A stretch of DNA of 36,159 nucleotides from Methanobacteriota archaeon (GTDB lineage: Archaea; Thermoplasmatota; Thermoplasmata; RBG-16-68-12): positions 1 to 36,159 of the forward strand of contig JAIBJG010000009.1 of assembly GCA_020029475.1 (NCBI GenBank). Reading direction: 5' to 3'. A model generated the notes under the pieces. That model searched no databases. It was given only the letters and a program-made list of their open reading frames with translations, and was not told the DNA's origin. Shown piece after piece: positions 16,687 to 22,930 of the stretch (within the stretch, counting starts at the first letter, position 1; the number at the start of each line of letters is the position of its first letter). A program made the translations under genes and the position numbers.

Positions 16687-17757
16687 ATGCCGGCCCCCTC
16701 TGGATACGTGGCGGTGAACTCCCTCGGCCTGGGTCACGCGGCTCGCGCCGTTGCCGTCGCGAAGGAGCTCACCCGCCGCCATCCGGACCTGTACCTCTTC
16801 TTCCTCGCGGGATCCCCCGCCCTCGACCTCGCGATCGCGAGCGGGTTCGACGCGATGCCTCTGCCCCCGACACCGGAGTGGTTCCACGAGCGGGGGGAAA
16901 TCCGCCACATGGCCCGGTGGTACCGGGAGTATGCGAAGTACCTCCGGATCACCGGGCGGTTCCTTCGAAAAGAGGCGGACTGGGAGCGGTTCCGGTTCCT
17001 GATCTCGGACGGCGAAATGGCCTCCGTTCGGGAAGCCTCCCGCCACGGGATCCCGACGGTCGCGTTCGTCCATTCCATCGGACAGTCGTTCGCCCAAGAC
17101 CCCGTGACCCGCCTCGTCGAGGGGTTCGGCCGCCGGTGGATGGGTTCCCTCCTCTCCCGCCCGAACGTCCGGATCCTCAGCCTAGAGGAAGGGATCGATC
17201 TCCCGAACGCCCGCTACGTGGGGCCGATCGTGAGACCGTTCTCCAAGGACCGATCCACGCTGCGGGAGGACCTCGTGTTCCTGAAGAAGACCGTCCTCGT
17301 CGCGCCGGGGGGGACCGCGGTCGGCGGCTTCCTGATCGACGAAGCGGTGCGCGCGTGGCGGGGCCTGGATCTCCCGGATGCGCAGATGATCGTCGTGAGC
17401 GGGCCGAAGCTCAAGCCGGAGCACGTCCCCGGCGTGTACTACAAGGGGTTCGTCCCGAACCTCCAGGACTACGTCCTCGCCGCGGACCTCGTGATCACGA
17501 TGGCGGGGAAGGGGACGATGATGGAGGCCCTCGCGGCCGGGACTCCCGTGATCGCGATCCCCCCGAAGGGGCACGCGGAGGCGGAGCGGAACCTGCGGGC
17601 GTTCGGCCTCCGGTACCGCTACGAGGACGCCTTCCGGTTGCGGGAGCTGATCCCCGAGGTGCTCTCCGTGGTCCGTCCCACGCCAATCGACCTCGGGCCG
17701 CACAAGGCGGTGGACGAGATCGAGACGTTCCTCCGGGAACGTGGCGTCCTCGGATAG
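16687..17757 (+). CDS. MurG/GT28-like glycosyltransferase
   Basis: This 356-residue protein has the two-domain GT-B layout of the MurG/UDP-GlcNAc transferase group. The N-terminal GYVAVNSLGLGHAARAVAVA contains the glycine-rich acceptor loop (GxGHxxR-like). The C-terminal donor domain has VLVAPGGTAVGGFLIDEAV, VSGPKL, the typical YYKGFVPNLQDYVLAADLVI segment (F...m.e.m..aDl.i) and the donor loop MAGKGTMMEALAAGTPVIAIP, where MurG has GaGT.sE. It likely transfers a sugar from a nucleotide donor to a lipid or protein; the acceptor is unknown. No membrane helix is visible. ATG 16687 starts right before the fold and after a TATA-like element. The gene is monocistronic or leads into the VOC gene 51 bases on. 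Confidence 0.82.
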   Translation: MPAPSGYVAVNSLGLGHAARAVAVAKELTRRHPDLYLFFLAGSPALDLAIASGFDAMPLPPTPEWFHERGEIRHMARWYREYAKYLRITGRFLRKEADWERFRFLISDGEMASVREASRHGIPTVAFVHSIGQSFAQDPVTRLVEGFGRRWMGSLLSRPNVRILSLEEGIDLPNARYVGPIVRPFSKDRSTLREDLVFLKKTVLVAPGGTAVGGFLIDEAVRAWRGLDLPDAQMIVVSGPKLKPEHVPGVYYKGFVPNLQDYVLAADLVITMAGKGTMMEALAAGTPVIAIPPKGHAEAERNLRAFGLRYRYEDAFRLRELIPEVLSVVRPTPIDLGPHKAVDEIETFLRERGVLG

Positions 17758-17779
17758 CCGCCGTTTGGCGGGTCTAACC

Positions 17780-17786
17780 CCATATC
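17780..17786 (+). promoter_or_regulatory. TATA-like element of the VOC gene
   Basis: CCATATCC lies about 26 bases before ATG 17809. It is a weak match but well placed, and suggests a separate leaderless transcript. Confidence 0.35.
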
Positions 17787-17808
17787 CTCCGACGCCCTCC
17801 CCCGTTCC

Positions 17809-18195
17809 ATGAAGTATCGGTTCTATTACGCAGGAGTTCGGGTCCGGAACCTCCCCCGTTCCCTGAGGTTCTACACGAAGGCGCTAGGGATGACGCCGGA
17901 CAACAAGGGGACGATGGGGCATGGCGGGAAGTACGTGCAGCTCGTGAGCCCGCGCACACAGATGCGGCTCGAACTGAACTGGTACCCCCCGGAATCAGAG
18001 TACGCGACCCGCTACACGAAGGGGGAGGAGCTCGACCACCTCGCGTTCGTCGTGGACGATGTGGCGAAGGCGTACGACGACCTCCTGAAGAAGGGGGCGA
18101 AGCCCGTCGTCTCCCCCGCGAAGGCGAAGCGGGACAAGGTCGAGGTGTACGTGAAGGACCCCGACGGGATCTGGATCGAGCTCCTGCAGGCCTAA
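17809..18195 (+). CDS. VOC/glyoxalase-like protein
   Basis: This 128-residue protein has two beta-alpha-beta-beta-beta modules of the vicinal oxygen chelate fold. Module one is YYAGVRVRNLPRSLRFYTKALGM with MRLELNWYP; module two is LDHLAFVVDDVAKAYDDLLKKG ending DPDGIWIELLQA. In glyoxalase I the metal is held by His, Glu, His, Glu. Here three positions are kept (Glu in LELN, His in LDHLAF, Glu in WIELL). The first, normally His just before the opening strand, appears to be Tyr. It could be a glyoxalase, a dioxygenase-like enzyme or a binding protein; the reaction cannot be assigned. Standalone gene, convergent with the cobalamin genes 28 bases away. Confidence 0.82.
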   Translation: MKYRFYYAGVRVRNLPRSLRFYTKALGMTPDNKGTMGHGGKYVQLVSPRTQMRLELNWYPPESEYATRYTKGEELDHLAFVVDDVAKAYDDLLKKGAKPVVSPAKAKRDKVEVYVKDPDGIWIELLQA

Positions 18196-18223
18196 GCGGC
18201 GGGGTCGGTCGGGAACGCCGCGG

Positions 18224-18763
18224 TCATCGGTACGTCGGGTGCTCCTGGCGGGCGCCCTCGTCCCGTTGGACCCACACCGCGAGGGTGAAGAGGAGGGAAG
18301 ATAGGCGGTTCAGGTACTGGAGGAGCTCGGGGTTCGCGGGCTCCTTCTCCGAGAGAGCAAAGACATGGCGCTCCGCCCGCCGCGCGACGGCCCGCGCGAG
18401 GTGGAGCGTGGCGACCGCCATCGAGCCCCTGGGCATCACGAACTCCGTGACCTTCCCCGGGTCCATCGCGTCCACCGCGGCCTCCATCGCCATGACGTCG
18501 TGCGAGGTCACGCGGGGCATCTCCGCCTTCGCCCCCGCCGCGACGCTGAGCTCCGCCCCCACCGTGAACAGGGTGTTCTGGACCATTCGGAGGACCTCGA
18601 GGACCTTCGGGTCCGACTGCGCCGCCATCGCGACCCCGATCGCGGCGTTCAGCTCGTCGACGTCCCCCATCGCCTCGACCCGCGGGTGGGTCTTGCTCGC
18701 CCGCTTCCCGCCCATCAGGGTCGTCTCCCCCTTGTCCCCGGTCCGGGTGTACATCCGGGCCAT
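18224..18763 (-). CDS. pduO: Cob(I)alamin adenosyltransferase, PduO type
   Basis: This 179-residue enzyme moves the adenosyl group of ATP onto cob(I)alamin to make coenzyme B12. The PduO ATP-binding loop is at the N-terminus (YTRTGDKGETTLMGG). The helical bundle carries the family markers VEAMGDVDELNAAIGVA, the central VMPRGS, RAVARRAERHVFAL and YLNRLSSLLFTLAVW. These include the conserved Arg and Glu of the R-x2-E-R stretch and the Asn-Arg-Leu-Ser motif of the active site. The length is usual. It starts one base after the stop of the btuF-like gene, so the pair forms a cobalamin uptake/activation operon. Assignment is firm. Confidence 0.94.
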   Translation of the reverse strand: MARMYTRTGDKGETTLMGGKRASKTHPRVEAMGDVDELNAAIGVAMAAQSDPKVLEVLRMVQNTLFTVGAELSVAAGAKAEMPRVTSHDVMAMEAAVDAMDPGKVTEFVMPRGSMAVATLHLARAVARRAERHVFALSEKEPANPELLQYLNRLSSLLFTLAVWVQRDEGARQEHPTYR

Positions 18764-18764
18764 C

Positions 18765-19682
18765 TCACACCGCCAGCCGCAGCACGGCGACCTTCGGCCA
18801 CTCCCTCGGGAACGCCTCCGGGTGGAGGATGTGCGCGAGGATCTCGACCCCGTCCACGAGGCGGGGACCCGGGCGGCTGAAGTAGCTCGACGCGTCCACC
18901 GCGTACACCTCGTCCTTCCGCACCGCGGGGAGGTCCCGCCATCCCGGGAGGCGGGCGAGGACCTTCGAGTCGGCCACGGCCCGGTCCACGTTGAAGCCGC
19001 ACGGCATCAGGACGACGACCTCCGGGGCCGCGGTCGCGACGTCCCGCCACTCGATCCGGACGGAGGGCTTCCCGGGGACCGCGAGGACGTCCGCCCCGCC
19101 CGCCGCCTCCACCATCTCCGGGACCCAGTGGCCCGCGTTGAAGAGAGGCTCGAACCACTCCAGGCAGCCGACCGTGGGGACCCGCTCGAGGTCCCACGTC
19201 TCCGACTGCACCGCGAGGAGCCGGGCCCGCAGGGACTCCACGAAGGACCGGGCCTCCGCCTCCCGTCCCGTCTCCCGGCCGACGGCCTCGATCGACGCGA
19301 GGACGCCGTCGAGGTCCGCGGGGTCGAGGGAGACGACCTTCGGGGCCTTCGAGAGCTTCGCCGCGGCGGCCTTCACGCCTTCGATCGACGGCGCGCACAC
19401 CTCGCACAACCCCTGGGTGAAGATGACATCCGGGGCGGCCTCCTCGAGGAGGCGGTCGTCCACGTGATACAGGGACCCGCCGTCGCGGAGGTGCTCGACG
19501 ACCTTCCCGTCGATCTCGCCCTGGGACATCATCTCCGGGGTGATGAGGTTCCTGGAGAGCACGACCTTCCCCCTCGCGGCGGGCGGGTAGTCGCACTCCG
19601 GGCTCACTCCGACGATCTCGTCGTCGAGCCCGAGGGCGAAGAGGATCTCTGTGGCGCTCGGGAGCAGGGAGGCGATCCGCAT
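18765..19682 (-). CDS. btuF: Cobalamin-binding protein, BtuF-like
   Basis: This 305-residue protein belongs to the class III periplasmic-binding fold of corrinoid/iron-complex receptors. MRIASLLPSATEILFALG opens the N-lobe, HVDDRLLEEAAPDVIFTQG follows, and GCLEWFEPLFNAGHWVPEMV and VVLMPCGFNVD lie across the domain linker and C-lobe. It has no signal peptide or lipobox and carries a CEVCAP dicysteine motif, as in the soluble 'cobalamin-binding protein' subgroup, so it may act in the cytoplasm or be exported another way. No BtuC or BtuD gene lies nearby. The downstream PduO adenosyltransferase gene supports a corrinoid ligand. A TATA-like element and a GC-rich palindrome precede it. Confidence 0.85.
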   Translation of the reverse strand: MRIASLLPSATEILFALGLDDEIVGVSPECDYPPAARGKVVLSRNLITPEMMSQGEIDGKVVEHLRDGGSLYHVDDRLLEEAAPDVIFTQGLCEVCAPSIEGVKAAAAKLSKAPKVVSLDPADLDGVLASIEAVGRETGREAEARSFVESLRARLLAVQSETWDLERVPTVGCLEWFEPLFNAGHWVPEMVEAAGGADVLAVPGKPSVRIEWRDVATAAPEVVVLMPCGFNVDRAVADSKVLARLPGWRDLPAVRKDEVYAVDASSYFSRPGPRLVDGVEILAHILHPEAFPREWPKVAVLRLAV

Positions 19683-19693
19683 CTCGAACCGGT

Positions 19694-19709
19694 CCGCGCG
19701 AACGCGCGG
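19694..19709. promoter_or_regulatory. GC-rich palindrome before the btuF-like gene
   Basis: CCGCGCG and CGCGCGG are perfect 7-base arms around AA. The element lies between the likely TATA (TTAAGAG on the minus strand, about 19714-19720) and the btuF start, where a regulator could block transcription. Chance occurrence is quite possible at this GC content. Confidence 0.25.
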
Positions 19710-19764
19710 GAGGCTCTTAACGGTTCACCCGGGGGGCGTGTCCGTCGCACCCCCGGCCGCTGCA

Positions 19765-19782
19765 TACCTCTACTTAGAGGTA
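19765..19782. promoter_or_regulatory. 18-base palindrome in the btuF / 93-residue protein divergent region
   Basis: TACCTCTA and TAGAGGTA are perfect 8-base arms around CT. It lies near the middle of a 168-base divergent intergenic region, 83 bases from the btuF-like start and 69 from ATG 19851, a position suited to a dimeric regulator acting on either gene. It does not overlap a coding region. Confidence 0.4.
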
Positions 19783-19819
19783 CGACCACGATCCCGAAAG
19801 GCATCCCCGCGGGCCGGGG

Positions 19820-19827
19820 ATTTTATC
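19820..19827 (+). promoter_or_regulatory. TATA-like element of the 93-residue protein
   Basis: ATTTTATC is centred about 27 bases before ATG 19851 and implies a leaderless transcript. Confidence 0.5.
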
Positions 19828-19850
19828 CCGGCGAAGGCCTTCCGCCTTCC

Positions 19851-20132
19851 ATGGACGAGAAGATCCTCACGCTCCACCCGCAGGGGAAGAAGGGCGTCCG
19901 AATCGACCGGTCGAAATACGACACGATGAAGGCCGCCATCCTGAAGGTCCTCAAGGGGAAGGAACTCACCCATCACGAGCTCACACACGCGGTTGAGGAC
20001 GCTCTGAGACGGAAGTTCGATGGCTCGATCCCCTGGTACATGGAGAGCACGAAGCTCGACATTGAGGCCCGCGGGGTGATTGAGCGGGTCCCGGGAAAGA
20101 CGCACGACGTGTACCGCGTCAAGAAAGGGTAG
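19851..20132 (+). CDS. Small winged-helix-like protein (DUF6958-like)
   Basis: This 93-residue protein starts MDEKILTLHPQGKKGVRI and ends ARGVIERVPGKTHDVYRVKK. The middle is three helices (KYDTMKAAILKVLKG, LTHHELTHAVEDALRRKF, MESTKLDIEARGVI) followed by a beta hairpin, the layout of a small winged helix. It resembles a family I know as DUF6958; the name is from memory. Such proteins may bind DNA, but no function is established. The TATA box 27 bases upstream fixes the start. A strong hairpin follows the stop. High confidence that it is a real gene, low on function. Confidence 0.78.
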   Translation: MDEKILTLHPQGKKGVRIDRSKYDTMKAAILKVLKGKELTHHELTHAVEDALRRKFDGSIPWYMESTKLDIEARGVIERVPGKTHDVYRVKKG

Positions 20133-20134
20133 GC

Positions 20135-20157
20135 GGGGAGGGCTCGCCCTCCCCCTT
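20135..20157. terminator. Hairpin between convergent genes
   Basis: GGGGAGGG and CCCTCCCC are perfect 8-base arms around CTCG, followed by CTT. It sits between the stops of the 93-residue protein (20132) and psmA (20168), and can serve both strands. The T tract is short. Confidence 0.5.
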
Positions 20158-20167
20158 CGGACGAAGA

Positions 20168-20866
20168 TTACTTCCCCTTGGGCGCGGGAGGCTTCGGGGC
20201 CTTCCCGCCGTTCAGGTGGTTGAACTTCCCGGACTCCCGCGTGATCACGCCGTGCTCGATCGCGGTCCCGCCGCCGTTCAGGGACTCGATTGCCCGCGTG
20301 TTCAGCGCGATCGCGTCGTCCACGCGGAGGCCGTCGTTGTACCCCTTCGTGAGGACATCGAGGGCCTCGTCCGCGCCCGCCCCGATCGCGAACCCGTTCC
20401 CGCGGAACGTCGTCCCGCTCGGGTCGATCTGCAGGAGCTGGATGCCGAGGGGGTCGATCCCCGCGAGGATCAGGGACGCGCCCAGGGGCCGCACCGTGTA
20501 CAGCGTGAAGTTGTGGAGGTACTGGCCGAGGTGCCGCGCGAGGGAGCCGACGTCGATCGGCACGTCGTACACGAGCCGGTGCCGCTGGGCCTGCACGCGG
20601 ATCTCGTCCACGAGGGACGTCACGTCCCCGATGTAGCCGCTCCCGGTCGCGCCGACGTGCTCGTCCACGACGAACACCTTCTCCGCGGGCTCCAGGAGGC
20701 TCCGCGTGGGCTTCACGTGGCTCGAGAGGACCGCGAAGTCCTTCGTCTTCAGGCCCACCGTCGTGGAGCCGCGGTTCACGGCCTGGAGAGCGTAATCGAC
20801 CTGGAGAAGCCGCCCCTCCGGGCTGTAGAAGAAGGGCATCCGCCCTCCCTGCGCTTCCATCGCCAT
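20168..20866 (-). CDS. psmA: Proteasome alpha subunit
   Basis: This 232-residue protein forms the outer ring of the 20S proteasome, which gates substrate entry. The signature YSPEGRLLQVDYALQAVNRGSTTVGLK is the alpha N-terminal motif (usually FSPdGRl.QVEYA.eAv..G). The lysine in EPAEKVFVVDEH sits where archaeal alpha subunits bind the HbYX tails of regulatory ATPases. The residues before the motif (MAMEAQGGRMPFF) lack the usual YDRAITVF gate sequence, so the gate may differ. The C-terminal end (HLNGGKAPKPPAPKGK) is Pro/Lys-rich. It starts right after the psmB stop, so the two are one operon. A paralogous canonical psmA elsewhere in the genome is possible. Confidence 0.9.
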   Translation of the reverse strand: MAMEAQGGRMPFFYSPEGRLLQVDYALQAVNRGSTTVGLKTKDFAVLSSHVKPTRSLLEPAEKVFVVDEHVGATGSGYIGDVTSLVDEIRVQAQRHRLVYDVPIDVGSLARHLGQYLHNFTLYTVRPLGASLILAGIDPLGIQLLQIDPSGTTFRGNGFAIGAGADEALDVLTKGYNDGLRVDDAIALNTRAIESLNGGGTAIEHGVITRESGKFNHLNGGKAPKPPAPKGK

Positions 20867-21442
20867 CTACGCGACCTCCCGCCAGGCGTCGTTGCGGACC
20901 GCGAGCACGTCCACGCCGTTCCCGCTGCCGGGGTCCCGCTCCATCGCGGCGCGGACCGCCTGCTCCGCGAGCCGCTTCCCGGCCTCCATGTCGAGCCCCG
21001 CCCGGAAGCCCTGCTCCATCACGCCGTACGCGAGAGGGCTGCCGGAGCCGGACGCCATGAAGGGCTCGCTCGTGATCGCCCCGCTCATGTCCGCCGTGAA
21101 GACGTGCGGTCCCTCCGCGTCCACGCCCGCCACGACGAGCTCGACGTAGAACGGGTTGTACGACTTCATCCCGTTGTACACGATGTTCGAGATCAGCCGG
21201 GCGCTCTCGTGGACGTTCATCGGGTACCCGCGCCGGAGGGAGATCAGCCGCCGCTCCGCCTTCGCGAGGTTCACGAGGTACTCCGCGTCGCTCATCTGCC
21301 CGGCGATCGCCACCGCGGTGGCCTCGTCGAGCATGAACAGCTTGTTCACCGCCTTCGAGCCGACGAAGAAGCCCTTGCTCGCCCGCTTGTCCGCGGCAAG
21401 GACGACCCCGTCGGAGCACGTGATTCCGATGGTTGTGGTCAT
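20867..21442 (-). CDS. psmB: Proteasome beta subunit, apparently without propeptide
   Basis: This is the catalytic ring subunit of the 20S proteasome. From ATG 21442 the protein reads M-TTTIGITCSDGVVLAAD. Taking the first Thr as Thr1, the catalytic Asp17 (AAD), Arg19 and Lys33 (AVNKL) fall in the right places, and SGSGSP and GNGVDVLAV match the Ser129 and Asp166 regions. Longer in-frame starts at 21466 and 21511 exist. The TATA-like element at 21479-21487 lies upstream of 21466 by only 17 bases and downstream of 21511, so 21442 fits best. That makes Thr1 the residue after the initiator Met, exposed by methionine aminopeptidase and not by self-cleavage after Gly. psmA follows directly. Confidence 0.88.
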   Translation of the reverse strand: MTTTIGITCSDGVVLAADKRASKGFFVGSKAVNKLFMLDEATAVAIAGQMSDAEYLVNLAKAERRLISLRRGYPMNVHESARLISNIVYNGMKSYNPFYVELVVAGVDAEGPHVFTADMSGAITSEPFMASGSGSPLAYGVMEQGFRAGLDMEAGKRLAEQAVRAAMERDPGSGNGVDVLAVRNDAWREVA

Positions 21443-21478
21443 GGGTGTATTCCCGGGAGACCCCATGACGGGGCGGGG

Positions 21479-21487
21479 CCATATTGA
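21479..21487 (-). promoter_or_regulatory. TATA-like element of the psmB-psmA operon
   Basis: On the minus strand this reads TCAATATGG. Its centre is 41 bases before ATG 21442, which would leave a leader of about 17 bases. Confidence 0.45.
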
Positions 21488-21543
21488 CTCGACATGGCGG
21501 GAGTGAGTCACGGCCCCTGGGACCGTCGCCCCGTAAGAAATGG

Positions 21544-21582
21544 ATAAATACTATGGAATCACTATCATATACCTATGGAATC
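21544..21582 (+). promoter_or_regulatory. vapB promoter with 10-base direct repeat (probable operator)
   Basis: The TATA box ATAAATA (21544-21550) lies 27 bases before ATG 21575. CTATGGAATC occurs at 21551-21560 and again at 21573-21582. The 22-base offset is about two helical turns, so both copies face the same side of DNA. Ribbon-helix-helix antitoxins often bind such repeats to repress their own operon. Confidence 0.5.
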
Positions 21583-21817
21583 GTCGTTGACTCTCAAATT
21601 TCGTGGTGCGGAGGCCGAACTCCTGGACCGGATGGTCCGGTCGGGGCTCTTCGCGACGAAATCGGAAGCGGTGCGGGCGGCCCTCGTGAAGTACGGGACC
21701 GACCTCGGGCTCCTGCGCGCCCGGGATGTGTGGGCCGCGATCGACGCCACGCCCAGACGTCGCGTGTCGACCGACCGGTTGCGAGAGCAGGTCCGGAAGG
21801 CCGAGGATGCGGACTAG
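21575..21817 (+). CDS. vapB: Ribbon-helix-helix antitoxin, VapB-like
   Basis: This 80-residue protein has the CopG/MetJ-type fold: a short strand SLTLKFRGAEA and then two helices, ELLDRMVRSGLFA and KSEAVRAALVKYGTDLGL, with the typical 'S.seavR.al' turn. It would dimerise, bind DNA at its own promoter and use the charged C-terminal region (RVSTDRLREQVRKAED) to neutralise the toxin. It overlaps the PIN gene by 11 bases. The promoter has a direct repeat. Family and pairing are firm; in-cell toxin-antitoxin activity is inferred. Confidence 0.82.
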   Translation: MESSLTLKFRGAEAELLDRMVRSGLFATKSEAVRAALVKYGTDLGLLRARDVWAAIDATPRRRVSTDRLREQVRKAEDAD

Positions 21818-22229
21818 GCTCTTCATCGACTCCAACGTCTTCATCTTTGGATTCGAGCGACCGGAATCGAATTCGCACCGGATCCTCGAGCTGGCTGCAG
21901 CTGGGGAGCTGCAGGGAGTCGTGACGGATCGCGTGGTCCGGGAAGTAATGGGGTACTTCAGAGGTCACTACGGCAAAGACTTGGCCGCGAGACTTCGGGA
22001 CTTCATTCTCCTCACCTGCGAGCTAGTAGTCGAAGCGGACCTGAGAATTCCGCGACGGGTCGTTGCCCTAGTAGGGCGAAAGGATGCGGGCGCTCTGGCG
22101 ACAGTGATCTCGCACGGCTTCGCGCACCTCGTCTCGACGGACCGCGATTTCACGGGAGTCAAGGAACATCGAACCCCGCGTGCGTTTCTGACGGAGATCG
22201 GCGAACCGGCCAGGCCCGGAGAGGAGTAG
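21807..22229 (+). CDS. vapC: PIN-domain ribonuclease toxin, VapC-like
   Basis: This 140-residue PIN-domain protein should be a Mg/Mn-dependent ribonuclease. The acidic active-site residues are present: Asp8 (LFIDSNVFIFGF), Glu46 (VVREVMGYF), Asp93 (GRKDAGALA) and the Asp112/Asp114 pair (VSTDRDFTGV). The fold ends where PIN domains usually do. ATG 21807 precedes the first strand at once and lies inside the antitoxin's last codons, giving an 11-base overlap and coupling. Some archaeal PIN proteins with ribbon-helix-helix partners target tRNA or rRNA; the target here is unknown. It ends four bases before a convergent regulator gene. Confidence 0.85.
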   Translation: MRTRLFIDSNVFIFGFERPESNSHRILELAAAGELQGVVTDRVVREVMGYFRGHYGKDLAARLRDFILLTCELVVEADLRIPRRVVALVGRKDAGALATVISHGFAHLVSTDRDFTGVKEHRTPRAFLTEIGEPARPGEE

Positions 22230-22233
22230 GCGA

Positions 22234-22815
22234 CTAGCCGTTCATCCGTACGCGGCCGTACGCCTGCGCAATATGCTGGAACAGTTCGTGGCCCGCCATC
22301 GTGGCGGCGGGGAACTGAGCCGCTTCCGAGAAGTGGGCGTCGATGGAGAGGGCGCCCGTGCGAAGGCGCGCGTCGATCTGGATCGCGTCGTCCTCGGAGA
22401 GCCACGAGAGGGTGAGCTCCTCGGGCGTCTCCATGAGTCCGTACCACCGGAGGGCGCCGAACCACTTCCCGCGGAGGTACGTCGCCAGCTCCTGGAGGTC
22501 GACCTCCGGCGGGAGGAACGTCTGGAGGATCGGGATCGATGGGACGGCGGGCTTCATCGCAGTCGGGGTCAGGAGGTCCCGGGCCCTCTCGCCGATGCGG
22601 TATCCGAGTTCCGTCTTCTCCACAAGGTCGTCCCGCTCGAGTCGGCGGAGAGCGCGGCTCAACTTCTCCGGATGGAGATGGAGGCGCCGCTTGAGGCCTT
22701 GGAAGCCCACCGCGGAGGCGGGCTCGTTCCTCAGGAGCTCGAGGACTTCGCGGTCGCTCTCCCGCAGATCCTGCATCTCCGACGAGATGCCGTGGTCTCC
22801 ACTTGCGACGACCAT
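22234..22815 (-). CDS. Winged-helix transcriptional regulator with unknown C-terminal domain
   Basis: This protein of about 193 residues starts with a winged helix: DREVLELLRNEPASAVGFQGLKRRL (in part), LHPEKLSRALRRLERDDLVEKTELGYRIGERARDLL, matching MarR/ArsR-like DNA-binding domains. The C-terminal 110 residues (PSIPILQTFLPPEVDLQELATYL and LRTGALSIDAHFSEAAQF) are not familiar and may sense a ligand or pair subunits. Starts at 22830 (GTG) and 22815 (ATG) are both possible. CTTAAG at 22848-22853 is probably its TATA, 35 bases before ATG 22815. It could control the M29-like gene upstream on the same strand, or itself. The regulated genes are unknown. Confidence 0.75.
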   Translation of the reverse strand: MVVASGDHGISSEMQDLRESDREVLELLRNEPASAVGFQGLKRRLHLHPEKLSRALRRLERDDLVEKTELGYRIGERARDLLTPTAMKPAVPSIPILQTFLPPEVDLQELATYLRGKWFGALRWYGLMETPEELTLSWLSEDDAIQIDARLRTGALSIDAHFSEAAQFPAATMAGHELFQHIAQAYGRVRMNG

Positions 22816-22847
22816 GGGATGTGGACCCACTGATGGCGGCTCGCCGG

Positions 22848-22853
22848 CTTAAG
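22848..22853 (-). promoter_or_regulatory. TATA-like element of the winged-helix regulator
   Basis: GCCTTAAGCC has a self-complementary CTTAAG core, 35 bases before ATG 22815 and 20 before GTG 22830. The same core precedes the M29-like gene at 24065-24070. Confidence 0.4.
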
Positions 22854-22930
22854 GCTGCGGTTTACAAAATCCGCTGCGAGAATCGCGACGTGATTCTCAG
22901 GGAGTCGCTACGGAAGTCCATAGTGATAGG

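Noticed and set aside
19683-19764. Cobalamin riboswitch before the btuF-like gene
   Set aside because: The gap is short and lacks a B12-box-like sequence; only palindromes and a TATA-like element are present.
18285-19850. Plus-strand open frame running through pduO and btuF into the 93-residue protein
   Set aside because: Only the last 93 codons look like protein and have a TATA box; the rest is antisense to two firm genes.
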